Shown here: positions 36,804 to 50,100 of the stretch, piece after piece
Layout: every line of letters starts with the position of its first letter
Numbering within the stretch: position 1 is the first letter of the stretch
Origin: Anaeramoeba flamelloides
Taxonomy: Eukaryota; Metamonada; Anaeramoebidae
Assembly: GCA_027625915.1 (NCBI GenBank)
Contig: JANTQA010000060.1
Coordinates: 3,658,001-3,722,000, forward strand
Length of the DNA: 64,000 bases
Direction: 5' to 3'
The notes under the pieces: model-generated
What the model saw: the letters and a program-made list of their open reading frames with translations, nothing else
What the model was told of the DNA's origin: nothing
The model's database searches: none
Translations under genes and position numbers: made by a program

Positions 36804-37385
36804 TAAGTTATTTCCAAGAAAGTGGTGCAAATTTATTTTAAAAAATATTTATGTAAAATTATTCTTCAAAAAGGATTTAAATATATAAAATCCTTAACCA
36901 CCATTTATAGATTCTTGGTAATAATTCTATTTGTTATTTAGTATTGTATAAACGCAATATATTAAAATTTCAAATCTCGATTTAATCTGATATTTTTTAT
37001 GTGCGAAAATTGGTGTTAATTATTTTATTTTTGATCAAAAAAATCATTTTCATAACTTGTATAATCTCATCAAAATTTACAATATAATTAAAAACATATA
37101 ACTAACGTTTTCATGTTTAAAAAAACCATTTGCACCCTTTCCATATTTCGTGTTTTTTTATTAAAATTGATCGTACATTGCTTTAACCAAAAAAAAATGC
37201 TATTTTTTTTCCATTTTTTGGGAATATTTCAACTAACACCTTTTGAATTAAATACTTGGGTAGTTTATTCAATCGGTATAAAAAAATTAAACGCCATTTG
37301 GTATTGTTGATTAATGATTACCATCACTAAAAAAGATTATTTTTTATGAAATGTAAAAAAAAAAGCCCTGCTTTTTTGGAAATTA
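36804..37385 (-). repeat. TIR element, family A, inverted copy
   Basis: About 582 bp in opposite orientation to the copies at 5929 and 41635. Its ends read TAAGTTATTTCCAAGAAAGT and the complement of TAATTTCCAAAAAAGCAGG. Internal ATTTCATAAAAAAT and TTATCAAGAATxxATAAATG segments match the other copies in reverse complement. Confidence 0.65.
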
Positions 37386-37439
37386 AATTTTTTTTTTTTG
37401 GTTTTTAAATGATAAATTTTATAAGATAAATTCGGAATA

Positions 37440-37780
37440 ACTCAAACAATTCTTAATCTTTCTTATTTTTTAACTTTCTTTTCCTTTTCTTCGATTCAGA
37501 AACTTTATAAGGGATATATTATTAAATTTCAAAATTGATCAAATTGGATTTTCTCATATTTTGGAGATTTTCTTGATTATTTTCATTGGTATAAAAATTT
37601 GTAAGAGTTTTTAAAAATTAGGGGAGGAGAAATCAAAAAGAATACTTTAACATTGGTGGCATTAAATTAAATTATTTAGCAAATCCAAAAATTTGAAATT
37701 ATCAAAACTCAATATTTTGAAAAATTTGTTCAAAACCCAATTTTAAACACAAAACGTTAAATGGGAAAATTTTACCCTAT
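37440..37780 (+). repeat. Dispersed repeat family J, copy 1
   Basis: About 340 bp resembling 46560-46840: GGGATATATTATTAAATTTC, CTCATATTTTGGAGATTT, ATCAAAAAGAATACTTT and GTTCAAAACCCAATTTTAAAC. A further shared segment, AGAATTGATTAAATAAGATT, lies near 38190 and 45362. Confidence 0.6.
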
Positions 37781-38841
37781 AAAGCGAAAGAAAAAAGTTT
37801 AAATAGTATCATTATTATTTTTTATTCGAAATACATACTAAAAATCTCAAAAATATCACGAGTATCACCCGGGCATATGATAAACACATTGACCCACCAG
37901 AAAAACTTTTTAAATACACATACCCAAAATATTTCAATCGAATAGATGCATTGACGATAAAGTTACAAAAATCGCGATAATTTTTATCAACTCGTAATTT
38001 ATCAGAAAACCACGAAATTCAATCTTATCTAGATAATATAACAAATCTCGGTATTCTATAAAATCAGGATATATATAAAATCGCGATAATTATTAAAAAA
38101 ATCGTGATAAATGACAAAATACTCTGATTAAAAAGTAATCGCGATATAATAGTTGATGGGTTTTTGGGGTAATTTGGTATTTGTTTAAGAATTGATTAAA
38201 TAAGATTTTTTTTTTTCAAAAAATTGAATTTAGTGTTTTTAAATTTTGAATTTGGGTTTATATTGAAATGTAGAACATAAAAACTTTGCAAAAAAAAAAA
38301 AAAAAAATGGATAAAATAATTTATAAGACTTGAAATTCATTTCCAAAAACTGTTATTTTTTTATTCACAAAATGTAAATCAAATTTTCATTAAATTTCCT
38401 TTTGATAACACTAACAACTCTGCTTTCAAAACCTTTTATTTCAAGAACATTCTCAACTCAACTAATTTACAAAGTTTTGTTGCATTGAAAACAATAAAAA
38501 TCTTACTTTGTTCTTCAAAGTGTGTTCATAAAAAATTTTCAAGAATGGACATCGAAATAAAACTATTAAAACATTTTTGAGAATTTATTAGTATGTATTA
38601 TTCAAAACAATGTAAATATTTTTATAAAAATGATTTTAAACAAATTCTATTGAATCCAAAAAAATATTTTGTCATGATTATAAAAATGCTGGGACACAAA
38701 TAAAGATCAAAAATCAACATTTTAAAGAAATATTTTAAATTTTTCCAATCGACAAGATCTTCACTTACAAAAATATCTTGTCGAAAAATATATCATGTTT
38801 ATAAATATGTGTATTGATTCTTGTGAATGAGAAAAGGGGTT

Positions 38842-39939
38842 TTAGTCCATATAGAATGTCGACGAGTATGTGACGTCTTTTGGTAATTTCCAACTTGTAT
38901 TTGATTTTTTTAATTTTTCCCATCTTCCTGTATATCCAGACCATAAGCAGGAAAGTTCGAAGTGTAGCATCGCAATTCCAATATTGAGGAAACAGTAGTG
39001 TGATCTTGTTGATTCTATTAAAAAATGGAATGCTCTTTCTGATTGATCAAAAACGATCCTCCAATCCTGCTCATTCACTGCAGAAGGAGCCCATTTGACA
39101 GACTCAAAGATACCTTCCCATATTTCGGATAATTCTTGAGGCTTTTCTTTCTCAAGCTTGCGAATGAGATCATAATCTAATTGCTGTGGTTTTTTTTCTT
39201 GATTTTGCTTTTCATTTTTCGTTTCCTCTTTTTCTTCATTTTTCTTCCCCTCTTCTTGTTCTTCTTCGTATTCTCCTAATTGACCGTGCTTTTTTAATAG
39301 CCCGATTAAAGATTTTGGCTCTCCAAGAGTTTGGGCAACAGTATCAAATTGGATTTCATTTCCATAAACATCGATAAAAAACATCAGATTGTTTGGTTTT
39401 CTGGTATTACGCATGACCATCCTTGTAAAGCCATTTTTTTTTTTCCTTTCATTGATGTCAAGCTCAATCTTTTCCATACCGAAAGGAGTTATTGCATACA
39501 CCTTTTCTGTGTCGGTGTTTACGTCTAGTATTGAGTTTGCTTCATTTTCCAAAAAGGTTCCACCCAACCAACATGTCCCAACGCCTAAAGCCGAGGCATA
39601 TAAAATAATCTTTTCAAATTCATATCCAAAGTCGATTCGATCAGTTTTTTCTGGCACACCAACGTTCGTTGAAACACATCCTACAATATAGTATGGGTTT
39701 TTTTCAAGTTTCTTGTCAGTAGTGATGTAGTTAAAGGTACCCATTTTTTTCTCGGTAGATTTCATTCGAATTTTGGTACCAAATGGGCCCTTGTGGATGC
39801 CGTTCGCCAATTTAACAAGCTTGTGTCGATCTACGATAGGTAGAGTACTCCTTCCTTTATAAAATCTCACAGAACTTCTTTGAGCTTGGATCTTCATTGG
39901 ATTTTCGCCCTCTAAAAGAATTATTTTGAGAAGTTCCAT
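38842..39939 (-). CDS. TM1586-type nitroreductase with charged insert
   Basis: A 365-residue intronless protein of the putative TM nitroreductase family (FMN flavoproteins reducing nitro compounds or quinones with NAD(P)H). The FMN-contact start QRSSVRFYKGR lies near residue 20, and ALGVGTCWLGGTF near residue 115 is the typical glycine-rich segment. The second half repeats the fold with WAPSAVNEQDWRIVF near 290, the usual ...PSxxNxQ flavin-site motif. Between the halves, residues about 220-250 are a Glu/Lys/Gln-rich insert absent from bacterial relatives and typical of this genome's low-complexity expansions. No organelle leader is obvious. It has better-than-background G+C, lacks introns and belongs to a family mainly known from anaerobic prokaryotes, so bacterial origin followed by domestication is inferred. 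Substrate unknown. Confidence 0.85.
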   Translation of the reverse strand: MELLKIILLEGENPMKIQAQRSSVRFYKGRSTLPIVDRHKLVKLANGIHKGPFGTKIRMKSTEKKMGTFNYITTDKKLEKNPYYIVGCVSTNVGVPEKTDRIDFGYEFEKIILYASALGVGTCWLGGTFLENEANSILDVNTDTEKVYAITPFGMEKIELDINERKKKNGFTRMVMRNTRKPNNLMFFIDVYGNEIQFDTVAQTLGEPKSLIGLLKKHGQLGEYEEEQEEGKKNEEKEETKNEKQNQEKKPQQLDYDLIRKLEKEKPQELSEIWEGIFESVKWAPSAVNEQDWRIVFDQSERAFHFLIESTRSHYCFLNIGIAMLHFELSCLWSGYTGRWEKLKKSNTSWKLPKDVTYSSTFYMD

Positions 39940-40289
39940 CTAATATTGTTCGATTGGGAGACTTGAATGGTTTTTGAAAAAAAATACTCTCAAAAACTAA
40001 TTTTTCTGAATAAATAGCTCTCAAAAAGTTCATCTATTGAAAATTACTTGTTATAGAATATGAAATGTACTTCTTACGAAGAGTATTAATCAAATTTAGT
40101 TGGATTTTGGTTCTCTTTTTGAATTTTGATTAACATTTTACCTTTGGTATTGAAGGGAGTGTCATTAAACCAACACCAAATAATAAAACTGTGCTTTCTT
40201 TGACATTTTAAAACTGTCATTTGTATTTGTTAATCGGGAAAAATAGATCAACATGAATTTTCAGTACTATCAAAAAAAAAGCCACCATA

Positions 40290-40710
40290 GAGAATTTACT
40301 AATTAAAATATCAGTAAATTAGACACTTTATTTCTTGAGATCCAGAAGAATTATAAAATTTCAAAAATTCGTGAATGGTTATTTTGCCAGATCAGATTCT
40401 TGACTGGACAATGGTTGTAAAAAACATTAACCAAACCAATTTTTCTCCTAATTGAAGTATTTTTTGTTTCCAATAAAAACTTCTAAAAAATGGATTAGGA
40501 AGAAATATGGTTGTTGTTGTGGGTTTTTCAACCAACTTACAATTAAGAATCTGTTCTTGCCAACTTATCTATTCCTAAAGTTTCGATATTGGTAGTTCTT
40601 CTGGATCTCAACAAATAAAGAGTCTAATTCACTGTTGTTTTTATTTGTTTGACACCTGTGGTAGCTTAATTTTTGATAATCCTTAATTGGAAACCTTAAT
40701 AAAACCTAAG
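40290..40710 (+). repeat. Dispersed repeat family H, copy 2, with inverted ends
   Basis: Carries inner inverted repeats: TTAGACACTTTATTTCTTGA followed by GATCCAGAAGAA on the left and the complement of TTAGACTCTTTATTTGTTGA followed by GATCCAGAAGAA on the right (about 40307-40640). Better preserved than the copy at 33410. Confidence 0.65.
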
Positions 40711-41634
40711 AATACAGAGTAAAATATGAAAATCGAGGAAACAAATTAACGTCCAAGAAGAATTCTATTATTTTAAAATCAACTAAACCCATAAAAACAA
40801 TTTTGATTTACTCTTTATCTAAATCCTAAAAGTGGTTAATCGGAGATCTCAAAAATAGTCAATTTTTTCAAAAATTTTGAAAGATCGATCAATCAAAGAA
40901 AAGCTCAAAGTAAAAGTTTGTATCAATTAACTCTAATTATGTTTAAGAATCGATTTACTCTTTAATCAAGTGTTTTTTCTTTTTTTTAGATGTTTTTACT
41001 TTTCATAATCAATAATCAAAAACTAGTCTGTGATTAAAAACCATTTTTAGCTTTTTCACCAAAATGATTAAGCCAAATTTCAAAATTAGTGGCAAACTTT
41101 ATTATTATTTTGTTTTCTTTTTTCATTTGTCTTTCAAAAAATACAATGATTATACAACATTTTTATTTATTAATCTATATTAGCTATTGTTTCTAAAAAA
41201 ATTAGTAAAATATCATATTCTTCAAAAAAAAAAAAAACACAATTAAAAAGAATTTTTTTCTGATGAAGAATCTGCCCCTGTTTTTGAAATTAAGTTTATT
41301 ATTGAGATTAAATAACCACCCAAGTTTTATAAATTTTAAATTAAAATATCTTTAAGGTTAAATGAATGTTTTTTTTTTTTTAATTTTAAATCTTGCTTGT
41401 ATTAGGCTTAAGATAACTTGTCAAAAAAAGAAAAAAAATAAATTTCCCATTTTAAAAGAATAAAATTTTATGTAGAAATCAATTCAAATCTTCTTTCCTA
41501 TGTTTTAGTATTGATTTTTTCAATTTATTTTTCTTTTTTACGAAATTATTTTTCCAAAATTGTTTACTTAGATTAGTTAAATTTTATATTTTGTTTTAAC
41601 TTTTCCATTTCTTAAGAAGAAAAAGAATCTAATA

Positions 41635-42224
41635 TAAGGTATTTCCAAAAAAAAGTGGCATTTTTTTTTTACATTTCATAAAAAATCAATATTGTTAGTA
41701 AAAATATTCGTTAATCGACAATACCAAATTAAATTTAATATTTGTACAGATTGAATAAATTGCTAAGGTATGTATTACAAAATATGTGGTTGAAATATTT
41801 CCAAAAAATGAAAAAAAAAAAATAGTACTTTTTTTGGTGAAAACAATATAGGGAAAATTTCGATAAAAAACTGGAAATATGGAAAGGGTACAAATGATTT
41901 TTTAAACAATAAAATGCAGTTATATGTTTTTAATTCCAATTTGAAAATTTTTTGAGATTAAAAAAGTTATGGAAACATTTTTTTAATCAAAAAGAGAATA
42001 ATAAATACCAATTTTCAACCCTAAAAAATATCATATAAAATCGAGATAAGAAAATTTAATAGATTTTATTTATGAAATACAATAACCAGTAACAAATTGA
42101 AATATTATCAAGAATTAATAAATGATTGTTAATAGATTTTGGATGTTTAAATACCTTTTTGAAGATTGTGTTTAATAAATATATTTTAAAATAAATTTGC
42201 CCAACTTTTTTTGGAAATAGCTTA
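41635..42224 (+). repeat. TIR element, family A, copy 3
   Basis: About 590 bp, ends TAAGGTATTTCCAAAAAAAA and complement TAAGCTATTTCCAAAAAAAG, the best-preserved inverted ends of the family. The internal block AAAACTGGAAATATG...AAAGGGTA is shared with the copy at 5929. A CA dinucleotide run begins about 25 bp beyond its right end. Confidence 0.7.
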
Positions 42225-42246
42225 GATATATATATTCCAAAAGTTT

Positions 42247-42247
<1 letters not shown>

Positions 42248-42277
<30 letters not shown>
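42248..42277. repeat. CA dinucleotide microsatellite
   Basis: About 15 uninterrupted CA units just outside the right end of a family A element, unusual in a genome where simple repeats are nearly all A/T. Confidence 0.9.
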
Positions 42278-42279
<2 letters not shown>

Positions 42280-42977
42280 TGTCCAAACCGACCCAAACTT
42301 ATTTAAAAAAGTTATGTACCTAAATATATTTATTATTTTTTTGAGGTTCTATAAATATTTTTGGAATTTGAGGAAAATTTGAATCAAAATAAATAAGAGT
42401 TTTCTTAATAACACAAAAAAATAATATTTTTGATTATTTTTTTTTTATGTAAAAGACTTTTGAATATAGAATCAAAAAAAGAATTTTTTATTTGATCTCA
42501 AAACTCACCGATTTAAAAAGAGATTTTTTTAATTCTATTTCAAAGTTAAATAATTTTATTCGAGAATAAACACGAAAATACCCTTATTAACGAAAAGATT
42601 AAAAAATCAAAACAAAAAGAATAAAAACCTTAAATATTTCCTTTTTGAGTAATATTAAATACTTTTTAATTATATTTTTACTAAAAAAATATGAATTAAT
42701 AAATTTTGAGAATGATGGAACTCTATTAAAAAAACCAATTTTAAACAATAAAATAATAAGAAGAGTAATCTATGAAATAAAAAAGAATTATTTGATTTCC
42801 TGGTATCAGAAAAAGAATTATTTAAGTTTTCTTTTCAAATATAATCAAAATGTGAACTCAGATTATTATTATTATTTTCTAAATTATTTCTTCTTCTTTA
42901 ACTGTTTTTATCAGCAATCAAGAATTATTTGTAAATATAAATATTATATATTTTGAAAGAATATCATAAAAAATTGA

Positions 42978-43600
42978 TTATTTATTTTTTATACTTTTTA
43001 CCTTTTCCAAATTTCCCTTCTTAAGTTACTTGGGCTCTATGTTCCTTCTCTTTTTGTTTTTTTTAGGTGTTTGGGAAAGGTAAAAAGTATAAAAAATCAT
43101 TATAAGAATTGGTTGACCTGATCATGACTAACCCAACCAAACTTGTTCATGATCAGATCTTCGACAAATTGAGCTGGACTTATGCAACTGAACTGAATCC
43201 AACGAATGCGATCTGAAACCAACCAAAGTGAACCGAATTGAACTTTCCATACTATCTGTCGAGTCGGTATCTTGTACTGGGATTTTGCGAAAACAAGATT
43301 TGGGAAACTTACAAAAAAAAAAAAATAAAAAAAAAATACAAACTAATAAAAAAAAAAAAAAGCAAAGCAACTGAAAAGAAAATTTCGAAAACCAAATCTT
43401 ATTCTTAAAAACTCAGCACTTTATAGATTCAACCCATCTATAAAGTTCTAAATCAAAATTTAATAAACAGCCTTTTTTCATTTGATCTATAGTTGTTCAA
43501 ATATTTAGAACTCTTTATTAAAACAACCTATGGTGGCGATCCAAAAAAAACGACATAAAGGAAACAACCACCAGCCCATTCAACACTTGGGGCACAAAAA
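42978..43600 (+). repeat. Dispersed repeat family G, copy 1
   Basis: About 620 bp, inverted relative to 56268-56942. Its core is much richer in G+C than the surroundings and contains near-periodic short words such as AACTGAACTGAATCCAAC and GTGAACCGAATTGAACT. The outer part has an inverted pair, TACTTTTTACCTTTTCCAAA and TTTGGGAAAGGTAAAAAGTA, about 75 bp apart. Confidence 0.7.
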
Positions 43601-44121
43601 AAAACTTTTCACTGAAAGTTTTTTCTTTTTTCTATTATTTTTGACTCTCTTTCATTTCTTGCTTTTCTTTCTCTTTTTGTTGTCTTTTTTCCGAAATAAT
43701 GTATTCTTTTCATTTTTTAAAGAAAAGATATCCTTTGAGCTGTAATCCTGCTTACATTACAGTTAGGATAAAAAAACCCTAAATACAATTTTAGAGTTTC
43801 AGGCAAATAAGAGGTAATTTTGTTGAATACTCCTCCCTTAAATTACAATAAAAAAAAAAAAAATTGATTATTTAAAAAACTTGTAAACAAATAATAAATG
43901 ATTTTTTTTATTATTTAGAGAAAATGTAAAGAAAAATTTCTTTCAAGAGGAAATTTAAAAAAAGTAAAAAATAAAGTTATAAAGTATTATCATTTTAAGA
44001 TAGCTCAGTATGAAAAAATAATAAGAATAAGAATAATAAATAAAAGAAATAAAATGCTAAAAAGAAAATCCAAAAATATAAAAAGTCACAATCCAAAAAA
44101 AAAAAAAAAACAAAAAAGAAT

Positions 44122-44125
<4 letters not shown>

Positions 44126-44158
<33 letters not shown>
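44126..44158. repeat. AT dinucleotide tract
   Basis: About 16 AT units a few bases beyond the stop codon of the AP-2 mu gene, within its expected 3' end region. Confidence 0.85.
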
Positions 44159-44160
<2 letters not shown>

Positions 44161-44173
44161 TTTTTTTCAAAAA

Positions 44174-47100
44174 TTAAATACGAACTTGGAAGGTTCCTTT
44201 ACTCACACAAAGATAACGTACCCATTTTAAAATCTCAGTAATACTTTTTTCAACGATTTTCAAATATCTTACACGAAGACCTGAAGAAGTATAACTTGGA
44301 ATTGTGAAATCTAAACTTATTGGCGGTCTTGACCAAACTGATTGTTTTCCACGAATTAAATTGACTTCGGCACTTATAGAGAGTTCCTCTTTCCCTTGGA
44401 ATCTTTTGATAGACCAAACAATACAATTGATCTGAGGATCATATTTTGCTTTTCCAGTTTGAGTTGTGATAACACATTCAGCAGTATTTGGAGGAGTAGG
44501 GATTCTGACAACAGTATTTTTTGCAAATAAATTTTCACTAAATAAAGAAATAATAGTAACTTTAACATCAACAGTAATTGCCCCCCTTTCTTTAACAATT
44601 GGGATCACTTTAAAAGGCTTTTTCACATTTTCAGTTACACGATAACTATAAAATAAAAAAATTTAATAAGAAAAAAATATGGGAAAATCAATGATGATTA
44701 TAAAAGTAAATATTTGGATTAAGATCTAGGAATTTAACTAAAATTCAAAATTTCCAAAACAGTTAAAAAAGTTAAAAGAATCATAATAATACAATTTCCT
44801 GAAAATGGAAATAATTTTGATTTTTGTATAAGATGAAAATCATTTTTTCATCTTTTAGTTTTTTGTTTTCATTTCCTTTTTTGAATAATATAACATGTTT
44901 CGTCCGATCAATACTTTTTCCAAACAGCTGATATTTGGTTAAATTTAGGTACTTTAAAATAGAAGAACTTAAATAAAATTGGTTGATGGTATCTAACCAT
45001 TTGATAGATCAATAATTGTTAATAGAATTTAAACAAATTTACCAATAAATTTATTTTTTAGAAAACTAAATTAAGATTCTAATACTTCTTATAACTATAT
45101 CTATTTATATATTTTTTGAATTAGAAGTACCATATTTAGTCACTCCAAAATTCTCTCTTTCACAGATTAGATGAAGTTTCATCTAACCCCTAACAATAAA
45201 TCCAATAGATTTTTTTGTTAGACCATCTCCAAAATTTTTAACACCCCTTGATTTATTAGTATTGATAATTATTTATTTTTAGTTTGATGATTATTGTAAT
45301 TTATAAACAATTGTTAATATTCCAATTAGTTAATGATTCTAATTTGGTATTTTTTCGAGAATTGATTAAATAAGATTTTGTTTTTTAAAAGATGAATTTT
45401 GATATGTTAAAATTTTTGAATTGGAGTTTAGTAAAAATTTTTTTAAAGATATAATTATGTTATAAATATTTTTCATAATTCCCAAAAGATTTTTTTAAGA
45501 AATAAATTTATTTGCTTAAATTTATAATTTATATTGTGATTTGAAATTTTTAAATAAAATCAAAAAGATTAGTTCAAAAGATAAAAAATGATAAAAGATA
45601 AATATTTTACCACCCCCTCTATATTAAACATAAAAGTTTTACTATTTGGAATATTAGATGTTTTTAAGAATATATCAAGTACCTTTTTTTTTTTTTTTTT
45701 TTTTGATGTTTAATGTTTGTTCTGAAAATTTATCATTTTTTTGAAATAAGCAGAAAACCTAAGAAAGCCTAACTACTTTTTTTTTTTTTTTAATATGGTT
45801 TAAATAAATCATCTTTTGGATATTAATTGTAAAATTTAATAACTTTTCTTTGTTAGAATTTTCATTTTAATTATAAATTTTCAAAATAAAAAAATTTATT
45901 TGAATAAAAGATTAAGTTCAAAATATTTTCACCTACTTTCAGTAGTTGATAATTTTTGTTAATTTAATATTCCAATTCATAAATTAGTTGTGAAAAATAT
46001 AGTAAAAATGTTTTAGAAACAATATTTTTTTTAGTCTTGACCCAAACACAATATTTAAACAAAAAAGGTGTATAAAAATTATGCTAACAAAATTTCACAA
46101 ATTGATTTCTTTTTGGAACCTTTATTATCATTTCCAAATTGTTTGGTTAATCATGATGTCTGAATATACTATTTTAAAAAGTGTGTTATTGACAATTCAA
46201 ACATAAACAAATCTTTCTTTTCAACATATTTATTGTTGCAATTTATCAAGATGAATATATTTTTTTCATATTCATTGGTGAAATTTTATTTTTAAATTTT
46301 TTGTGACTACTTATAAAAATTTGCCACTGTTGTGTTCCAATCAAAATCAAAATAAAATAAAAAAATATTTCCTCTCACTTCTTTATTCTTTTAAACACGT
46401 TTCTGTGTTTTATTTTGATTTTTTCATTTCCCTTTTCCTTTTTAGAAACTTAAAATTGGAAATACATTAAAATTCAAAAAAAAAATTAAGTTCATTGAAA
46501 AAGTAAACTTTGTTCCAGTAAAAGGTTCTCAATATTTTTTTCAAATATCAATTCTTTTTTATAATTATCCTTTGAAGGGGTATATTATTAAATTTCAAAT
46601 TTGCTCAAATTGGTTTTTTTTTTGTATTTTGGAAGGGTTTATTGTTTATTTTCAATAGTATGAAAGTTTTTAATGGTTGTTAAAAATTGTGGAGAGGAAA
46701 CATCAAAAAGATTATTTTGCCATTAGTAGTATTTTATCACTTTAATTGTAGAAAATTCAAAATGTTGAAATTTCAATACTAAATATTGTTAAAATTTTGT
46801 TCAAAACCCAATTTAAACCAAAGTTAAGCGTTAATTTTTTTCCCCTTAAAAAAAGTCACGTAAGTCTAATTTGACAATTAATTATTTTTTTTTTTCAAAA
46901 TCCTGAGCTAAAATTCCAGAACACGCCATCCAAACCTATCCTGAAATGCTCTAACCTACTATAAAATACTCTAACCTACCAGATAAATTGTTTTTAAAAA
47001 CACACAGTATAATATTTCAATAGAATTGAATATTTTGAAAAAATTGAGAATTTTACCAATTTTGAAATTTGACCAAATTTGAAAAGTAATAATTTTTCCC

Positions 47101-50100
47101 TTCGAAGAACAAATAAGAAATACTATTAGTTGCAAAATAAATCGAACAAAATTTTCATTCAGTTTTCCAAAAAATGGTTTTTAAATCATTTTAAATTTCA
47201 AATTTTTAATTCACTTAAAACTAGTTTAAATTATTAATTTTTTCCTATTTAGAATCAGGGGAATTTGAAGATTCTTTTAATTCTTGAGATGTGTTTTTTT
47301 TTGGAAAGCTGAAAGAAAATTTTGATCATTTTATTTTACAATTAACATTATGTAGAATGATATACATCAAAGAATAGTTGATATCCGTCTGAAGGCAAAT
47401 TAATAAATAAATATATTTTCTTAAAAATTGAAAAACAAAAATTCTGAGAAAACCCTATTGAGAAAAAAAAAAAAGAACATTTTGATCTTCAATTGAAGAT
47501 CAAAGAAAATTTCAATAGATATAAATATGATTTCTCTACAATCATTTTCACTGTTTCAATAATATTTGAATAACAGTTTTTTACCAATTTACTTTCAATC
47601 TTGCCCTAAAAAAAAAATTGCAAATGAATTTGGTTTTAAAAAAAAAATCAAAAAAATAAAAAAAAAGAAAGAGAAAAGCTAAAAATAAATAGTTATTTCA
47701 ACTTTGATGTTTCCGAAATATATTTTTTCTTCTAATATCAATTCAAACTCTTTAAACACACGTAATGCACTCACTACAACTGGTCTACTTTTGACTGAAA
47801 AATGGCTTATATACTTTTTTATGATCAAACTTTGGTAAAATTAATGGGTTTTGCCAAGTATTAGAATTAAGACATTTTTTTTTTTAAATTAAGGATTTTG
47901 TTTCTGGAAAGCTAAAAGGAGTTTTTCTTCGTTTATTTTTCAGTTAACAATAAAAAAAAACTATACTTTTTTATTACTCGATAATTAAAAAAAAAAAATA
48001 GAAAAATTGTTAATCTTGTGAAAAATTAAGGAAATTCCTTTTCAAAAGCTGTGGCTCAAAAAAATTTTGAAAAATTCCTGAAAATAGGAAATTAAAGTTT
48101 CTCAACCGTTTATAGATTCCTTTTGAAAACTTTTTTGAGCCACACTTTGTGATCAAAAATATAACAAAAGTTTAAAAAAGTGTTACTTAAAGAATTTGGT
48201 TTACTCTTCTAAGACGTTATAGATAAACCAATTTTAAAACTTTTGTTCTGATCATTTTTAAAAACGTTGTACAAACTCGGTTAATGTTATTTTATAAATT
48301 ATAGTCATCAAAAAAAAAAACGTACTCAAAGTATATAATCCATGTTTCAAAATAAAAACTGTGTTTTTTTTCTTCTTGTTCTAATGCAATAAATAAAATT
48401 CAATATCCAATAGTATACCTAATTTGGATTCAATTTTGGGGGTAAACTCATTGATTTTTTGAGAAAATTTATAATTAAGAATGGAATTTGTTTGGAATTT
48501 TTTGTAATTTTCTAAATTTTTTATTAATTTTTTTGTTTGTTTTAAGATATATTCAAAAATTTACTCCTTTTATTTAGAGAAGTCTCCCAATTTGATCTTT
48601 CATTTTTAGAATTTCTTTTTTAATAATAAAACTTTCAGAAACCAATACTATATTACCATAATGTTTATTGTTGGTTTCTTTGATCGAATATTGTTTCGAT
48701 CTTATATACTGGTGTTTGAATATTAAATGGGAAAATTTGTTCATTTCCTTTTCCAAATTTTTCAATGATAAATAGAGTTCTCATTAAAGTAAGCTTGAAT
48801 TTAAAAACTCGTTTTGGAAAAAGGAAATAAAAAATGAAGTGAAAATTTTTCCCATTTATAATTCGAATACCAGTAAAAAAGAAACAAGCTTTTTATTTTG
48901 AAAGACAGACTAAACTTTTTGAATCTGTTATTTTGGCAACATTAAAAGAATTTTTATTTTTAAATTCTATAATAAAAGATTAATAAGCTTCATAAGCGTA
49001 AATGAGATCATTATTTTTTTATTTTATTTATTTTAGAATGGAGGAAATAAAATAATAATTGTTTCAAAATAAATAACTCTCAGTGATTTTTTAAAATTAT
49101 TCGACAATAATAAAAAAAAAAAAATAAAAAAAAAAATTCAAACCTAGCACATTGAAATTCACCATCTGGAGGAACAAAAGAAATAGATCTGTCTGTATCA
49201 AATTTACTTAATTTCACACATTGATGAAATGTGACATCGTCTATAACGATAGGTGTATTTTTACCCTTTGAAGAGGTTGTTTTTGTTCTCTTTCCACCAG
49301 CTCTTTTGTCAAGAAGCACTTTGTCGTTCAAACCAAGCTTACAGTCAGGCATTCCAGACAACCGAGATTTCATAATAATTTCTCCAAATACATCCGATTT
49401 GAGGAATTTACCGGAATTGGATACCAAAAAGTGAAGGTTTTCTACGATATCTAAAAAGACTTCATTTCGAGAGTACTTGAGACCCTCTTGCCTCCAACCA
49501 ATGACACCCGTTGCTTTGATTGAAATTTGCTTCACAGACTCCTGTGATTTCTTTGTTTGCCTTTTATTCTCACGTGTAATATATAATTTTAGAATATCTG
49601 TTTCGGTAGTTTGTGGGTATCCAAAGTCAATAATTTCTAATTTGGTTGATTGCAATAGAGATTTTAAGAAAAAAAATAATCAAAATAAAGTGTTTAGATT
49701 TGAGATTTTTCTTGCAAGTTTCCATAAGATCTGTAAAGAAACCAATGAACAAAAAAAGAGAGTTGGTTGCTGAAATTAAAATTTTTTCTTATTTTGTTTT
49801 TTGTTTTATCTTGTTTATTTTGAAAAAATTTTACCATCAAGGAGTTCATAGACAAGCGAAAAATTTGTTCTAATTGTGTTTTCGTTGAATTTTTCTCCAA
49901 AATATCCCTTGAAAATCTCGATAATTGTGTTTAAGAATTCAAAGACTAAAGCTGCATTGATATTTTTTTTTGTTACGGCAACAATGAAAAAGCTTCCAAT
50001 TCTTCGAAAACAATAGGTTGTTCCTTCAACATGTTTAATTGGGTTCTTGGTTTTTTTGGCTGCTAAGACTTTTATTTTAAATTGATCAATAAAAGATATG

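Larger units (their letters stand above)
31412..38841. other. Longest gene-free interval (7.4 kb)
   Basis: Upstream of the RGS gene and just past the 3' end of the nitroreductase. It holds members of families H, B, F, A and J (entered separately), a poly-T tract near 31989-32016, and a weak coding-like patch around 36344-36715. The patch near 34800-34920 is less AT-rich but shows no gene. Confidence 0.6.
39940..44173. other. Gene-free interval, 4.2 kb
   Basis: Between the nitroreductase and the AP-2 mu gene. It holds family H (40290-40710), family A (41635-42224), a CA microsatellite (42248-42277), the family G copy (42978-43600) and an AT dinucleotide run (44126-44158). No gene was recognised. 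Confidence 0.6.
44646..49143 (-). other. Giant intron 3 of AP-2 mu (4498 bp)
   Basis: Starts GTTTGA and ends TATAG; the phase-2 join restores the conserved EFQCASYR stretch. It contains a segment like the window start (45001-45060), family J (46560-46840), family E (47124-47346) and T-rich runs. The short minus-strand frame at 48574-48765 has no supported function. Confidence 0.85.

Noticed and set aside
42056-42286. Minus-strand frame resembling the one at 26279-26485
   Set aside because: The resemblance comes from both lying in family A repeat copies; the frames are not conserved as protein.
43128-43370. Minus-strand frame over the G+C-richer patch
   Set aside because: It lies in family G, whose other copy at 56268-56942 does not keep the frame, so the composition reflects the repeat and not a gene.
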